From positions 1 through 61,565 of the forward strand of contig DBTV01000028.1 in NCBI GenBank assembly GCA_002307235.1: a DNA stretch of 61,565 nucleotides, in the 5' to 3' direction. Below the pieces are notes generated by a model. The model did not search any database, was not told the DNA's origin, and saw nothing but the letters and a program-made list of their open reading frames with translations. The DNA is from Acidobacteriaceae bacterium UBA1307 (lineage in GTDB: Bacteria; Acidobacteriota; Terriglobia; Terriglobales; Acidobacteriaceae). Both the position numbers and the translations under genes were made by a program. Below are positions 33,716 through 41,637 of the stretch, piece by piece (within the stretch, counting starts at the first letter, position 1; every line of letters starts with the position of its first letter).

Positions 33716-35140
33716 ATGAATGCCGGCACAAGACCTCCCTCACCCCCGACTCTTTCGTTTTCGCGCGGCCAGCGCACTGCTCTCGCCGTGGCCCTGCCCG
33801 TGCTCCTCGGGCTGGTTTTGCGCCTGCGCATGCTGCACTGGCTCTACTTTCCGCAAGGGGACACGCTGATCTATGGCGGCATCGCCAAAAACCTGCTGCT
33901 GCACGGCCACTACGCGCTGTCCGGCGCCGGCGGTCTGCCCTACCCGACGCTGATCCGGCTGCCCGGCATGCCGTTTCTGCTCGCCCTCTGCTTCCGGCTC
34001 TTCGGCATCGAAAACTACTTTGCCGTCGCCTGCCTCCAGATTGTTCTGGACCTGGCTGGTTGCCTCTTGCTGGCCGACTTCGTCCGACGCATCGCCCCGG
34101 CCCCGCAGGCCCGCCGCGCACTGGCCACGCTCTGGCTGGCCGCGCTGTGCCCCTTCACGGCCAGCTTCACCGCGAACCCGATGGCCGAGACGCCGACGCT
34201 GTTCTCGATCGCTCTCGCGCTCTGGGCTGCCGCCGGCTTCCGCCAGCGCCCCCGCTGGTCCCTCGCTCTTCTCTTCACCTTCGCCGTAACCCTGGCCACA
34301 CTGCTGCGGCCCGACGGCGCGCTGGTCGCCGTGGCGCTGGCTCCGGCGCTGGTGCTTGGACTGCCGCGCGACCGCATCGCTCCTCAAAAACTTGCACGCA
34401 TGGCCCTGGTCTGCCTGCTGCTGGCCCTGGCCCCCTTCGCGCTGTGGGCGGCGCGCAACTGGCAGGTCTTCCACGTCATCCAGCCGCTGGCGCCACGGCT
34501 GGCCACTGACCCGGGCGAGGACCCGAACCTCGGCTGGGAGGCGTGGATCAAGAGCTGGTGCCTCGATTTTTCCTCGACCTACGAGATCTACTGGTACGTG
34601 CCCGGCGACCAGATCCGCATCGACAAGCTGCCCGCGCGCGCCTTTGACACCCCCGCCCAACGCGCCGCGACCGCCGTGCTGATCGACGACTACAATGACC
34701 AGCTCGTGCTGACCCCAGCCCTCGACGCCCGCTTTGCGCAACTGGCCGCAGAACGCCTTGCCGCGCATCCCTGGCGCACGCGCATCGGCCTGCCCTGGGG
34801 ACGAATGGCCAACATGTGGCTCAGGCCGCGCGTCGAAAACCTGCCTATCGAAATGGACTGGTGGAACTACGCCGCCCATCGCGGTGAAACCAGCTTCAGC
34901 TACGCCTGGGGCGCGCTCAATCTGCTCTATCTGGGCCTTGCCGTGGTGGGTCTGTGGAAGCGGCCCCCCTTCTGGCGCGCCATGGTGCTCTACATCGTGC
35001 TGCGCAGCGCCCTGCTGCTCACCGTCGAAGCCCCCGAGACGCGCTACACCATCGAGTGCTTCCCCCTGCTCTTCGTGCTCGGCGGGCTGGGGGTGAAAGG
35101 CAGGGACCAGGGACGTAGGGACGTAGGGGCTAGGGGCTGA
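33716..35140 (+). CDS. GT39-like multi-spanning membrane glycosyltransferase
   Basis: The 474-aa hydrophobic protein has about ten membrane segments. It starts with a helix (ALAVALPVLLGLVLRL), then an extracytoplasmic loop with GDTLIYGGIAKNLLLHGHYA and the RLPGMPFLLAL segment typical of ArnT/PMT-like transferases, with the Asp in the first loop as candidate catalytic residue. Such enzymes move sugars from lipid-phosphate carriers to surface acceptors. It is divergent from the GH18-NodB-GT2 gene (114 bp between starts), suggesting a shared surface-glycan role. ATG 33716 precedes the first helix. The tail KGRDQGRRDVGARG is encoded by the flanking repeat. Confidence 0.75.
   Translation: MNAGTRPPSPPTLSFSRGQRTALAVALPVLLGLVLRLRMLHWLYFPQGDTLIYGGIAKNLLLHGHYALSGAGGLPYPTLIRLPGMPFLLALCFRLFGIENYFAVACLQIVLDLAGCLLLADFVRRIAPAPQARRALATLWLAALCPFTASFTANPMAETPTLFSIALALWAAAGFRQRPRWSLALLFTFAVTLATLLRPDGALVAVALAPALVLGLPRDRIAPQKLARMALVCLLLALAPFALWAARNWQVFHVIQPLAPRLATDPGEDPNLGWEAWIKSWCLDFSSTYEIYWYVPGDQIRIDKLPARAFDTPAQRAATAVLIDDYNDQLVLTPALDARFAQLAAERLAAHPWRTRIGLPWGRMANMWLRPRVENLPIEMDWWNYAAHRGETSFSYAWGALNLLYLGLAVVGLWKRPPFWRAMVLYIVLRSALLLTVEAPETRYTIECFPLLFVLGGLGVKGRDQGRRDVGARG
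35092..35140 (+). repeat. GGGAC-family array B3, forward block
   Basis: Units GGGACCA, GGGACGTA, GGGACGTA, GGGGCTA and GGGGCTGA form the 3' end of the GT39-like gene and contain its TGA stop. The block is inverted relative to 35261-35314 across a terminator hairpin. Confidence 0.9.
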
Positions 35141-35229
35141 GAACAAGAGAACGAGGAAATAGCAATACAATGGCGCGTGGAACATAACGCCCCGCTCACC
35201 CAAACTCTCTGAAAGAATCGAAGCAATCA

Positions 35230-35259
35230 AAAAGCGGTGAGCTCTCGCTCACCGCTTTT
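35230..35259. terminator. Bidirectional terminator between convergent genes
   Basis: A perfect 13-bp stem AAAAGCGGTGAGC / GCTCACCGCTTTT with a TCTC loop serves the GT39-like gene and the LolA-like gene. Confidence 0.88.
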
Positions 35260-35260
35260 C

Positions 35261-35314
35261 TGTCCACTGTCCACTGTTCACTACGTCCCTAGTCCCTGGT
35301 CTCTACGTCCCTCG
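35261..35314 (-). repeat. ACTGTCC and GTCCCTA units (C3/B3 reverse block)
   Basis: CTGTCCACTGTCCACTGTTC (7-bp step) runs into ACGTCCCT, AGTCCCT, GGTCTCT and ACGTCCCT, ending 1 bp from the LolA-like gene's TAG stop. Two repeat families are directly fused here. Confidence 0.9.
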
Positions 35315-35315
35315 G

Positions 35316-36002
35316 CTACCGATTCACCACCGTCGTCTTCTTGTCGGTCTTGAAGCTGAAGGCGTCGGCGGGCAGCGGCTGGTTGACCTTGATGTGGAAG
35401 TAGACCGAGACGCGGTAGGCACCGCCGCCCTGGTCCATCACCTGCTTCAGGCAAACGCCCCGCTCGGTATCGACCCAGATAGTCACCTTGGGAAAGAGCT
35501 TGCGCACCTCGGGGTCCTTGGCGATCATCTCCAGCTTGTCGGTCTTCACGCCGTCGAGCGTTTCGGCGCCGAGATACCTGATGTTCCACTTCTGCTCAAG
35601 CTCGCTGCCGCTGGCACCAAAGCCGAGCGCCAGATAGCCCTCATACTTGCTGATCTTGTTCGAGACGGTTACCTGATTGAGCTTCGGCTCATAGAGCTTG
35701 AAGACGCCGCCCGCGATCACGTAGATCTTCGGCACAGGCCGCCCGTTCTCCTCGCGATTGTGCACGCCCATCGAAAAGGCGCTGCCCTTGCGCTCGTAGT
35801 AGACCACGCCCTTCTGCACGTCCTTGTCGGGGATCGGCTCGGTGGTCACCGTGTCAAACTCGAACTCGGCCGCGGTGTTGTGAAAGTTCTTGGCCGCCGC
35901 GTCGAGCTTGCGCAGCACGCGCTCCCTGTCATCGGCCGCATGCACAGGCACCAGACTCAGAACCGCAAACGCCGCCAAAATCAAACTCTTTTTCAATGGC
36001 AT
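35316..36002 (-). CDS. LolA-like outer-membrane lipoprotein-sorting protein
   Basis: The 228-aa protein has a clear signal peptide (MPLKKSLILAAFAVLSLVP, cleaved near VHA) and a LolA/LolB-like half-barrel fold: LRKLDAAAKNFHNTAAEFEF at the start, alternating strands such as KIYVIAGGVFKLYEPKLNQV, a TIWVDTERGVCLKQVM strand pair and a final FSFKTDKKTTVVNR. Proteins of this type carry lipoproteins or lipids across the periplasm. The start at 36002 is preferred over 36011 because GAAGG is about 9 bp upstream. Sequence similarity to true LolA is low, so the cargo is uncertain. Confidence 0.75.
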   Translation of the reverse strand: MPLKKSLILAAFAVLSLVPVHAADDRERVLRKLDAAAKNFHNTAAEFEFDTVTTEPIPDKDVQKGVVYYERKGSAFSMGVHNREENGRPVPKIYVIAGGVFKLYEPKLNQVTVSNKISKYEGYLALGFGASGSELEQKWNIRYLGAETLDGVKTDKLEMIAKDPEVRKLFPKVTIWVDTERGVCLKQVMDQGGGAYRVSVYFHIKVNQPLPADAFSFKTDKKTTVVNR

Positions 36003-36023
36003 GGAAAACATCCTTCAATGATA

Positions 36024-36207
36024 GGGGCTAGGTGCTAGGTGCTAAGTACTAGGGGCTAAGTGCCAGGTGCTAGGGGCTAGGGGCTAGGGGCCAAGTGCTA
36101 AGGCATAAAGCAGAAATTCGGCACTCGATTTTCCGGGGTTTCTAGAACCTAGAACCTAGAATCTAGAACCTAGTACTTAGCACCTAGTACTTAGCACCTA
36201 GAACCTG
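36024..36207. repeat. Heptamer foldback A4, the longest array in the window
   Basis: Eleven forward units (GGGCTAG, GTGCTAG, GTGCTAA, GTACTAG; 36024-36100) are followed by a 40-bp unique spacer and nine or ten reverse units (AACCTAG, TACTTAG, CACCTAG; 36141-36207). It fills the space between the ExbD-like gene's stop and the LolA-like gene's start, both on the minus strand. Confidence 0.95.
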
Positions 36208-36232
36208 CATTCCCCTCGCCCCTGCCTTCTCC

Positions 36233-36634
36233 CTACCGGTGCGCCCAGATCTTCCAGGCAAGGTTGCCGTCGGTGCCAGCAACCGTCTGCCAGCGCTCGA
36301 CAAAGACCGCGTCGCCGGTAACCGGCTCGATGGCCTTGCGCAGGGCCTTCTTCACGACCGCGTCGGGGGCGTTTTTATCGATCTGCGCATCGGCGTCGGC
36401 AACGGTGATGATCATGCCGCGCTCACCATTGCTGGCCACCAGAATCGGGTGCTGCACATGCACGGGCAACGAGGGCTTGTCGCCGTAGTTCCACAGGTGC
36501 GGGGTGATGAAGATGAAGGCCAGAATCAGCGAGACCATCACATCGTAGTGAATGCTGCCGCGCGAATAGGTCCAATAAAAGTAGCTGTGCAGAAGCTGGC
36601 CCAGGCCACGCTTCGGCTCGGTTGCAGTGCTCAT
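36233..36634 (-). CDS. Small membrane protein of ExbD/TolR-like architecture
   Basis: The 133-aa protein has a basic cytoplasmic start, one membrane helix (about 32-47) and a hydrophilic domain of about 85 residues. An Asp stands just before the helix in IHYDVMVSLILAFIFITP, the position of the functional Asp in ExbD/TolR proton-channel helices. Total length and topology also fit, but no exbB/tolQ gene is adjacent, so the family assignment is tentative. Its ATG overlaps the serS stop (ATGA), giving strict translational coupling to seryl-tRNA synthetase. I see no direct functional link between the two. Confidence 0.6.
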   Translation of the reverse strand: MSTATEPKRGLGQLLHSYFYWTYSRGSIHYDVMVSLILAFIFITPHLWNYGDKPSLPVHVQHPILVASNGERGMIITVADADAQIDKNAPDAVVKKALRKAIEPVTGDAVFVERWQTVAGTDGNLAWKIWAHR

Positions 36635-37959
36635 TTCTGTTTCTCGATCCTTTCAAGGCCGCCCAGATAGGGCCGCAGCGCGGTGGGGACAATCACGCTG
36701 CCATCGGCCTGTTGATAGTTCTCGACAATCGCCACCCAGGTGCGGCCCACGGCCAGACCGCTGCCGTTGAGCGTGTGCACAAACTCGGGCTTGGACTTCG
36801 GTCCAGCCGCGCGATAGCGGATGTTGGCCCGCCGCGACTGGAAGGCGTCAAAGTTCGAGCAGGAGCTGATCTCGCGATACAGGCCCTGGCCCGGCAGCCA
36901 GACCTCGAGGTCAAAGGTCTTCGCCGCGCTGAAGCCAGTGTCGCCGGTGCACAACAGCACGCGACGATAGGGCAGTTCGAGCAGCTCCAGAATCTCTTCG
37001 GCATTGCGCGTCAGCTTTTCGTGCTCGGCCTCGGAGTCCTCGGGCTTGACAAACTTGACCATCTCCACCTTCTGGAACTGGTGCTGGCGAATGATGCCGC
37101 GCGTGTCCTTGCCCGCCGCGCCGGCCTCGGCACGGAAGCAGGGCGTGTAGGCCGTCAGGCAGATCGGCAACCGCGCCTCGTCAAGAATCTCGTCGCGATA
37201 CAGGTTCGTGACCGGAACCTCAGCCGTCGGAATCAGCCAGTGATCGTTGTCCTTGAACTCGCCCTTGGCCGCGCAGGCCGCGTCGGCATCCGAGCAGCGG
37301 AAAAGATCGTCGGCGAACTTGGGCAACTGGCCGGTGCCGTAGAGCGACTTCGAGTTGACCATGAACGGCGGCAACACCTCGGTGTAACCCTGCTTGTCGG
37401 TGTGCAGATCGAGCATGAAGTTGATCAGCGCCCGTTCGAGCTTGGCGCCCTGGCCCATGTAAACGGCAAAACGCGCGCCGCTCAGCTTGGTCGCCCGGTC
37501 CAGATCGAGAATGCCCAGCTCGGCGCCAAGCTCCCAGTGCGGCTTCGGCGCAAAGTCATAGGACTTCTTCTCGCCCCAGGTCTTGATCGTCGGGTTGTCG
37601 GCCTCGCTCTTGCCGGTCGGCACCTCGTCGCGGGTCAGATTCGGCACGCGCGAAAGCGCCAGCCGCATCTTCTCATCGAACTCGGCCGCGGCCTTGTCCA
37701 GCTCGTCCAGCTTCTCTTTGAGGGCGCGGGTCTCTTCCATGACCGCCGTCGCGTCCTGGCCGGCCTTCTTGAGCGCGCCCACCTGCTGGCTCAGCTCATT
37801 GCGCCGCGCCTTGAGCTGCTCGGACTGCGTAATGGCCTGACGCCGACTCTGATCGAGCGCGCGAAAGTCTCCGAGCAGCGCCGCCGGGTCGGCCCCACGC
37901 GCACGCAGCTTTGCCTCAACAACTTCCAGATTCCCTCTGACAAATCCCAGATCGAGCAT
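36631..37959 (-). CDS. serS: Seryl-tRNA synthetase
   Basis: SerS charges tRNA-Ser. The 442-aa class II synthetase has the N-terminal antiparallel coiled-coil arm (LDQSRRQAITQSEQLKARR through KLDELDKAAAEFDEKM). Motif 2 is FRAEAGAAGKDTRGIIRQHQ and motif 3 NGSGLAVGRTWVAIVENYQ. The ATG start gives the conserved MLDLGFVRGN N terminus. A 14-residue segment rich in Ala, Asp and Cys (FRCSDADAACAAKG) lies before the EVPVTN region and looks like a lineage insertion. It forms a two-gene operon with the downstream ExbD-like gene. Confidence 0.95.
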   Translation of the reverse strand: MLDLGFVRGNLEVVEAKLRARGADPAALLGDFRALDQSRRQAITQSEQLKARRNELSQQVGALKKAGQDATAVMEETRALKEKLDELDKAAAEFDEKMRLALSRVPNLTRDEVPTGKSEADNPTIKTWGEKKSYDFAPKPHWELGAELGILDLDRATKLSGARFAVYMGQGAKLERALINFMLDLHTDKQGYTEVLPPFMVNSKSLYGTGQLPKFADDLFRCSDADAACAAKGEFKDNDHWLIPTAEVPVTNLYRDEILDEARLPICLTAYTPCFRAEAGAAGKDTRGIIRQHQFQKVEMVKFVKPEDSEAEHEKLTRNAEEILELLELPYRRVLLCTGDTGFSAAKTFDLEVWLPGQGLYREISSCSNFDAFQSRRANIRYRAAGPKSKPEFVHTLNGSGLAVGRTWVAIVENYQQADGSVIVPTALRPYLGGLERIEKQK

Positions 37960-38113
37960 AGTTTCCAGTTTAAATGACCCACTTCAGTCCAGCGAGACAG
38001 AAATCGCGGCAAAACCGCGAAGCTGTTCAAATTGAATCGCTCACCGGCTTCGGAACCGAGACAATCGCACCCGGGCCACGGCGCAAATTTACACAATGCT
38101 CTAGCATCATGCT

Positions 38114-38995
38114 ATGGCCCTCAATGGCACCCTTGCCGGAGTTTCCTGGACGTGGTGGATTGGTTTTCACCTGATCGCCGCCACGCTTGTCACGCTCGAC
38201 ACACTGCTGACCCGCAGCCGCCAGGGCCAGCGGCATACGCGCCTGTTCGCCTGGATCTCGACCGCGATTCTGGTCGCCGGTGCCGCAGGCTTCGCCGCCT
38301 GGATCGCCTGGGAACAAGGCCGCCAGCCGGCACTCGAATTCGTCGCCGGTTACACCGTCGAGCTTTCGCTCAGCGTCGATAATCTCTTCGTTTTTCTGGT
38401 TCTGTTCGAGGGCTTCGGCATCGGGCCGCGCCGCCAGCACAAGGCCCTGGTCTGGGGCGTCTGCGGGGCCATCGTGCTGCGCGGCATCTGCATCGCGGCC
38501 GGGGTTGAACTGCTCGACCACTTCGCCTGGATCACCTGGATCTTCGGCGCCTTCCTGCTGTACGCGGCCTTCCGTCTGCTGCGCGGTGGCGCGCCCGAGG
38601 CGGCGATTCCCGGCTGGGTGCGCAAACTGGGCAGCGGCAAACACTCGCTGCTGCCGGTCATCGTCGCCGTTGAAATGACCGACCTGCTCTTCGCCGTCGA
38701 TTCGATTCCGGCAGTGCTGGCCATCTCGCACAATCCGTTCGTGGTCTACACCTCGAACATCGCCGCCGTGCTCGGCCTGCGCTCACTCTACTTCGCGCTG
38801 GCCTCGCTGCTCGACCGGCTGCACTACCTGCACTATGGCCTCGGCATACTTTTGGGCTTTGTCGCGGTCAAGATGCTCGTCGCCCACTGGTTCGAGATTC
38901 CCATCGTGGCCTCGCTCGTCATCATGGGTGCGATTCTCGCCGTCTGCGCGCTGGCCTCGGTGCTGTTTCCCAAAAAGCAAGAACGAAGGGACTAG
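38114..38995 (+). CDS. TerC family integral membrane protein
   Basis: The 293-aa protein has eight or nine helices and both TerC signatures: the acidic helix VELSLSVDNLFVFLVLFEGF and VEMTDLLFAVDSIPAVLAI, whose aspartates probably form a metal path. Relatives such as Alx and MeeY export manganese; others were found in tellurite-resistance operons without other ter genes, as here. Metal efflux is the favoured role. A yybP-ykoY riboswitch, common upstream of such genes, was looked for in the 150 bp upstream and not seen. The final KKQERRD runs into a repeat array that supplies the stop. Confidence 0.88.
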   Translation: MALNGTLAGVSWTWWIGFHLIAATLVTLDTLLTRSRQGQRHTRLFAWISTAILVAGAAGFAAWIAWEQGRQPALEFVAGYTVELSLSVDNLFVFLVLFEGFGIGPRRQHKALVWGVCGAIVLRGICIAAGVELLDHFAWITWIFGAFLLYAAFRLLRGGAPEAAIPGWVRKLGSGKHSLLPVIVAVEMTDLLFAVDSIPAVLAISHNPFVVYTSNIAAVLGLRSLYFALASLLDRLHYLHYGLGILLGFVAVKMLVAHWFEIPIVASLVIMGAILAVCALASVLFPKKQERRD

Positions 38996-39117
38996 GTGCA
39001 TAGGTGCTAGGTGCCAGGAAACAGACTATACATCTTTTGTCTGTCTACTGTTCCCCATCCACTGCCCACTGGTTCTAGTTCCTCGTCCCTATGCACCTAG
39101 CACCTAGAACCTAGCAC
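38988..39117. repeat. Composite foldback A5 between convergent terC and nadB
   Basis: In order: GGGACTAG, GTGCATAG, GTGCTAG, GTGCCAG (38988-39018), an ACTGTTC/CCATCC/ACTGCCC/ACTGG series (39046-39072), then GTTCTAG, GTCCCT, ATGCACCTAG, CACCTAG, AACCTAG, CACC (39072-39118). Three repeat families are nested. CTAGGTGCAT at 38992 pairs exactly with ATGCACCTAG at 39091. Both stop codons (terC TAG, nadB TAG) lie in it. Confidence 0.93.
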
Positions 39118-40713
39118 CTCATCCCACCGCACCGCGCCGCGTTCGACCATCGAGTGCCTGGCAAAGCGCGCGTCGTCGCGCTCGGGAAAGTCACTGCGGA
39201 AGTGCGCGCCACGGCTCTCGGTTCGCGCCGTGGCCGCCGTCAGAATCACCCGCGCCAGCGTCAACAAGGAAAAAAGCTCGGCCTGACGGCGGCTGGTTTT
39301 CTTTCTGCGTGCGAGGGCTTCGTACTCTGCCGCAACCGCATCGAGCGCGACCGAGGCCTGCGCCAGCGTTGCCGCCGAACGCAACAGCCCCGCGCCCGCC
39401 CAGAGTGCAGCCTGCAGGCGTGCGATCCACGCTTCCACCTGCGCCTCCTCTTCGGCGGTCAACGCCGTTTCTTCCGCGAGGAACGGGCCCGCTGCGACAA
39501 AATCGAGACTGTCCGCAAGCATCGCCTCCGCCGCGCGCGCGCCGAAGACGAGCCCTTCAAGCAGCGAGTTCGAGGCCAGCCGGTTCGCCCCATGCACACC
39601 CGTACAGGCCGCCTCGCCCGCCGCATACAACCCGCGCAGGCTCGTCCGTCCATCAAGGTCCGTCGCCACGCCCCCCATCAGGTAATGCGCCGCCGGACGC
39701 ACCGGAATCAGATCGCGGCCGAGCTCCAGCCCGTAGCGCGACAGAAACTCGCTGATGCTCGGGAACCGCTGTTTCAGATCGATCTTCAGATGGCGCAGAT
39801 CCAGATAAACAGGCTGCGCGTGCCCCTCATCATCAAGCCCCTCGCGCGCAATCGCCCGCGCCACAATGTCGCGCGGAGCCAGCTCGGCCATCGGGTGCTC
39901 GGTCTGCATAAAGCGCTCGCCCCGCGCATTGCGCAGCCACGCGCCCTCGCCGCGCAGAGCCTCACTCAGCAAAAAGCGCGGCGCGCCCTCATGGAAAAAC
40001 GCCGTCGGGTGGAACTGATAAAACTCCATGTCGGCCAGCGCCGCGCCCGCAACAGCCGCGAGCGCAATGCCGTCGCCGGTCGCCACGGCCGGGTTCGTAG
40101 TGTCGCTGTAGACTTGCCCGGCGCCACCCGATGCCAGCAGCACGGCGCGCGCCAAGACCCGATGCGGAGCTTCGCTCGCGGTCTTCGCGTCCGCCGAAGC
40201 CAGATCGACGCCCACCACGCGGCCCTCTGCCACCACCAGCGCCGTCACGCGCGTCCATTCTGCAAAGTGCAAACGCGGTTGCCGACGCGCATAGTCGGCC
40301 AGCGCGCGGCCAATCTCCGCGCCGGTCGCATCGCCATTGGCGTGCAAAATGCGACGTAGCGAGTGCGCGCCCTCGCGCGTGCGCAACAGCTCGCCGTCTT
40401 TCTCGTCAAAGTGCGCGCCCCAGTCAATCAGCTCGGCCACGCGCTCGGGGCCTTCAGCCACCAGCACGGCGGCCGCGTCGCGTTTCACCAGCCCGGCACC
40501 GGCACGCAGCGTGTCTTCAAGGTGCAGCGCAACGTCTTCGTCGCCCCCCATCGCCACCGCGATGCCGCCCTGCGCATAGTGCGTGTTCGACTCGCCAACC
40601 GCCTCTTTGGTGACCACCAGCACCTCGCCCTGCCGTGCCAATGCGATGGCCGCCCGCAACCCGGCCACACCCGCGCCCATCACCACAAAGTCCACTCGCG
40701 TCTCGATTGCCAT
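39097..40713 (-). CDS. nadB: L-aspartate oxidase
   Basis: NadB oxidises aspartate to iminoaspartate, the first step of de novo NAD synthesis; no nadA or nadC lies nearby. The 538-aa flavoprotein opens with an FAD loop VVMGAGVAGLRAAIALA, followed by the family motif NTHYAQGGIAVAMG, HANGDATGAEIG, the substrate region FYQFHPTAF and PAAHYLMGGV. The C-terminal helical domain is somewhat shorter than in E. coli. The last residues (EVLGSRC) are read from the heptamer array, which provides the TAG stop. Confidence 0.94.
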   Translation of the reverse strand: MAIETRVDFVVMGAGVAGLRAAIALARQGEVLVVTKEAVGESNTHYAQGGIAVAMGGDEDVALHLEDTLRAGAGLVKRDAAAVLVAEGPERVAELIDWGAHFDEKDGELLRTREGAHSLRRILHANGDATGAEIGRALADYARRQPRLHFAEWTRVTALVVAEGRVVGVDLASADAKTASEAPHRVLARAVLLASGGAGQVYSDTTNPAVATGDGIALAAVAGAALADMEFYQFHPTAFFHEGAPRFLLSEALRGEGAWLRNARGERFMQTEHPMAELAPRDIVARAIAREGLDDEGHAQPVYLDLRHLKIDLKQRFPSISEFLSRYGLELGRDLIPVRPAAHYLMGGVATDLDGRTSLRGLYAAGEAACTGVHGANRLASNSLLEGLVFGARAAEAMLADSLDFVAAGPFLAEETALTAEEEAQVEAWIARLQAALWAGAGLLRSAATLAQASVALDAVAAEYEALARRKKTSRRQAELFSLLTLARVILTAATARTESRGAHFRSDFPERDDARFARHSMVERGAVRWDEVLGSRC

Positions 40714-40974
40714 TTCATTTTGAGGCTATCACTGCGGCTTTGCTCACCGCCCGGGGAAAGGCGCAGCGGTGGCCTTCCATGCTCCCTATTGCTCAGACCC
40801 GCAGGCCACGGAAGGCTAGCGTAGACAGCGTAAGGATCGCTCGACAACAACCGCGTGAGGGCCTCGAAGAACCAATGCGGAATCCTTATGGTGGCTGCTG
40901 TTGCCGTGCGTTGCGGGACGGTCGCAGAGCATTCCACCACACAAGGAACCGCGGAGACCTCAAAGGGGAATTCC

Positions 40975-41508
40975 ATGCGCACACTCAAAACTCTGATAAC
41001 CACCGCGACACTGTTCGCGGGCCTGGCTTTGGCCTCGACGGCGCAGGCGCAGATCTACGTCAACATTGGCGTTCAACCGGACTGCCCCTACGGCTACTAT
41101 GGCTACGCGCCTTACGAGTGTGCGCCGGCGGGCTACTACGGGCCTGGATACTTCTACAACGGCATCTTCCTGGGCATGGGCCCATGGGGCGGCTGGGGCT
41201 ATAGCCATGGCTGGGGCAGGCATCGCTTCAGCGACGAAGGCGGCGGAGATTACCACGACGGTCCGGGACGCCTCAACTATCGCAGCAATAGCTATCGCGG
41301 CTATGGCTATCGCGGCTATGGCGGCAGGCATTATGGCGGACCCACGCGCGGTGGTGGCGGTGGAGCCATGCATCAGGGCGGCGGCGGGCAGCGCCAAGGC
41401 GGCGATGGACACCCGGGCGGCGGCGGTGGTGGACAACATCAGGGCGGTGGCGGACATCAAGGCGGTGGTGGCGGACAGCACCAGGATGGTGGCGGCGGGC
41501 CCCACTAA
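40975..41508 (+). CDS. Secreted Gly/His/Gln-rich low-complexity protein
   Basis: The 177-aa protein has a signal peptide (MRTLKTLITTATLFAGLALA, cleavage near AQA) and a mature part made almost only of Gly, Tyr, His and Gln. First comes a Cys-containing CPYGYYGYAPYECAPAGYYG segment, then repeats RGYGYRGYGGRHYGG, then many GGGGQHQ units to the end. The two cysteines may form a disulphide; the His/Gln-rich tail could bind metal or self-associate. AAAGGGGA precedes the ATG at 40975. The 261 bp before it hold no evident gene. I do not recognise a characterised relative. Confidence 0.72.
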   Translation: MRTLKTLITTATLFAGLALASTAQAQIYVNIGVQPDCPYGYYGYAPYECAPAGYYGPGYFYNGIFLGMGPWGGWGYSHGWGRHRFSDEGGGDYHDGPGRLNYRSNSYRGYGYRGYGGRHYGGPTRGGGGGAMHQGGGGQRQGGDGHPGGGGGGQHQGGGGHQGGGGGQHQDGGGGPH

Positions 41509-41531
41509 CCCAACAGGCAAAACTCTCTGAA

Positions 41532-41571
41532 CGCAACAATGGCGGAGCTCAATGGCTCCGCCATTGTTGCG
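41532..41571 (+). terminator. Intrinsic terminator before aroB
   Basis: A perfect 16-bp stem CGCAACAATGGCGGAG / CTCCGCCATTGTTGCG with an 8-base loop. It overlaps the longest open aroB frame, so aroB must start further down. Confidence 0.85.
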
Positions 41572-41637
41572 TGCGGCCACTCCTTGCAGCGAACACTCTC
41601 ACTGGCTCGCCGCCCACTGCATTACGATAAAAGCATT

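Noticed and set aside
37960..38113. yybP-ykoY (Mn2+) riboswitch upstream of terC
   Set aside because: Looked for because TerC relatives often have one; no matching stem-loop arrangement was visible in this short region.
41539..41637. Longer aroB start
   Set aside because: It would begin inside a perfect 16-bp terminator hairpin and add residues absent from the family.
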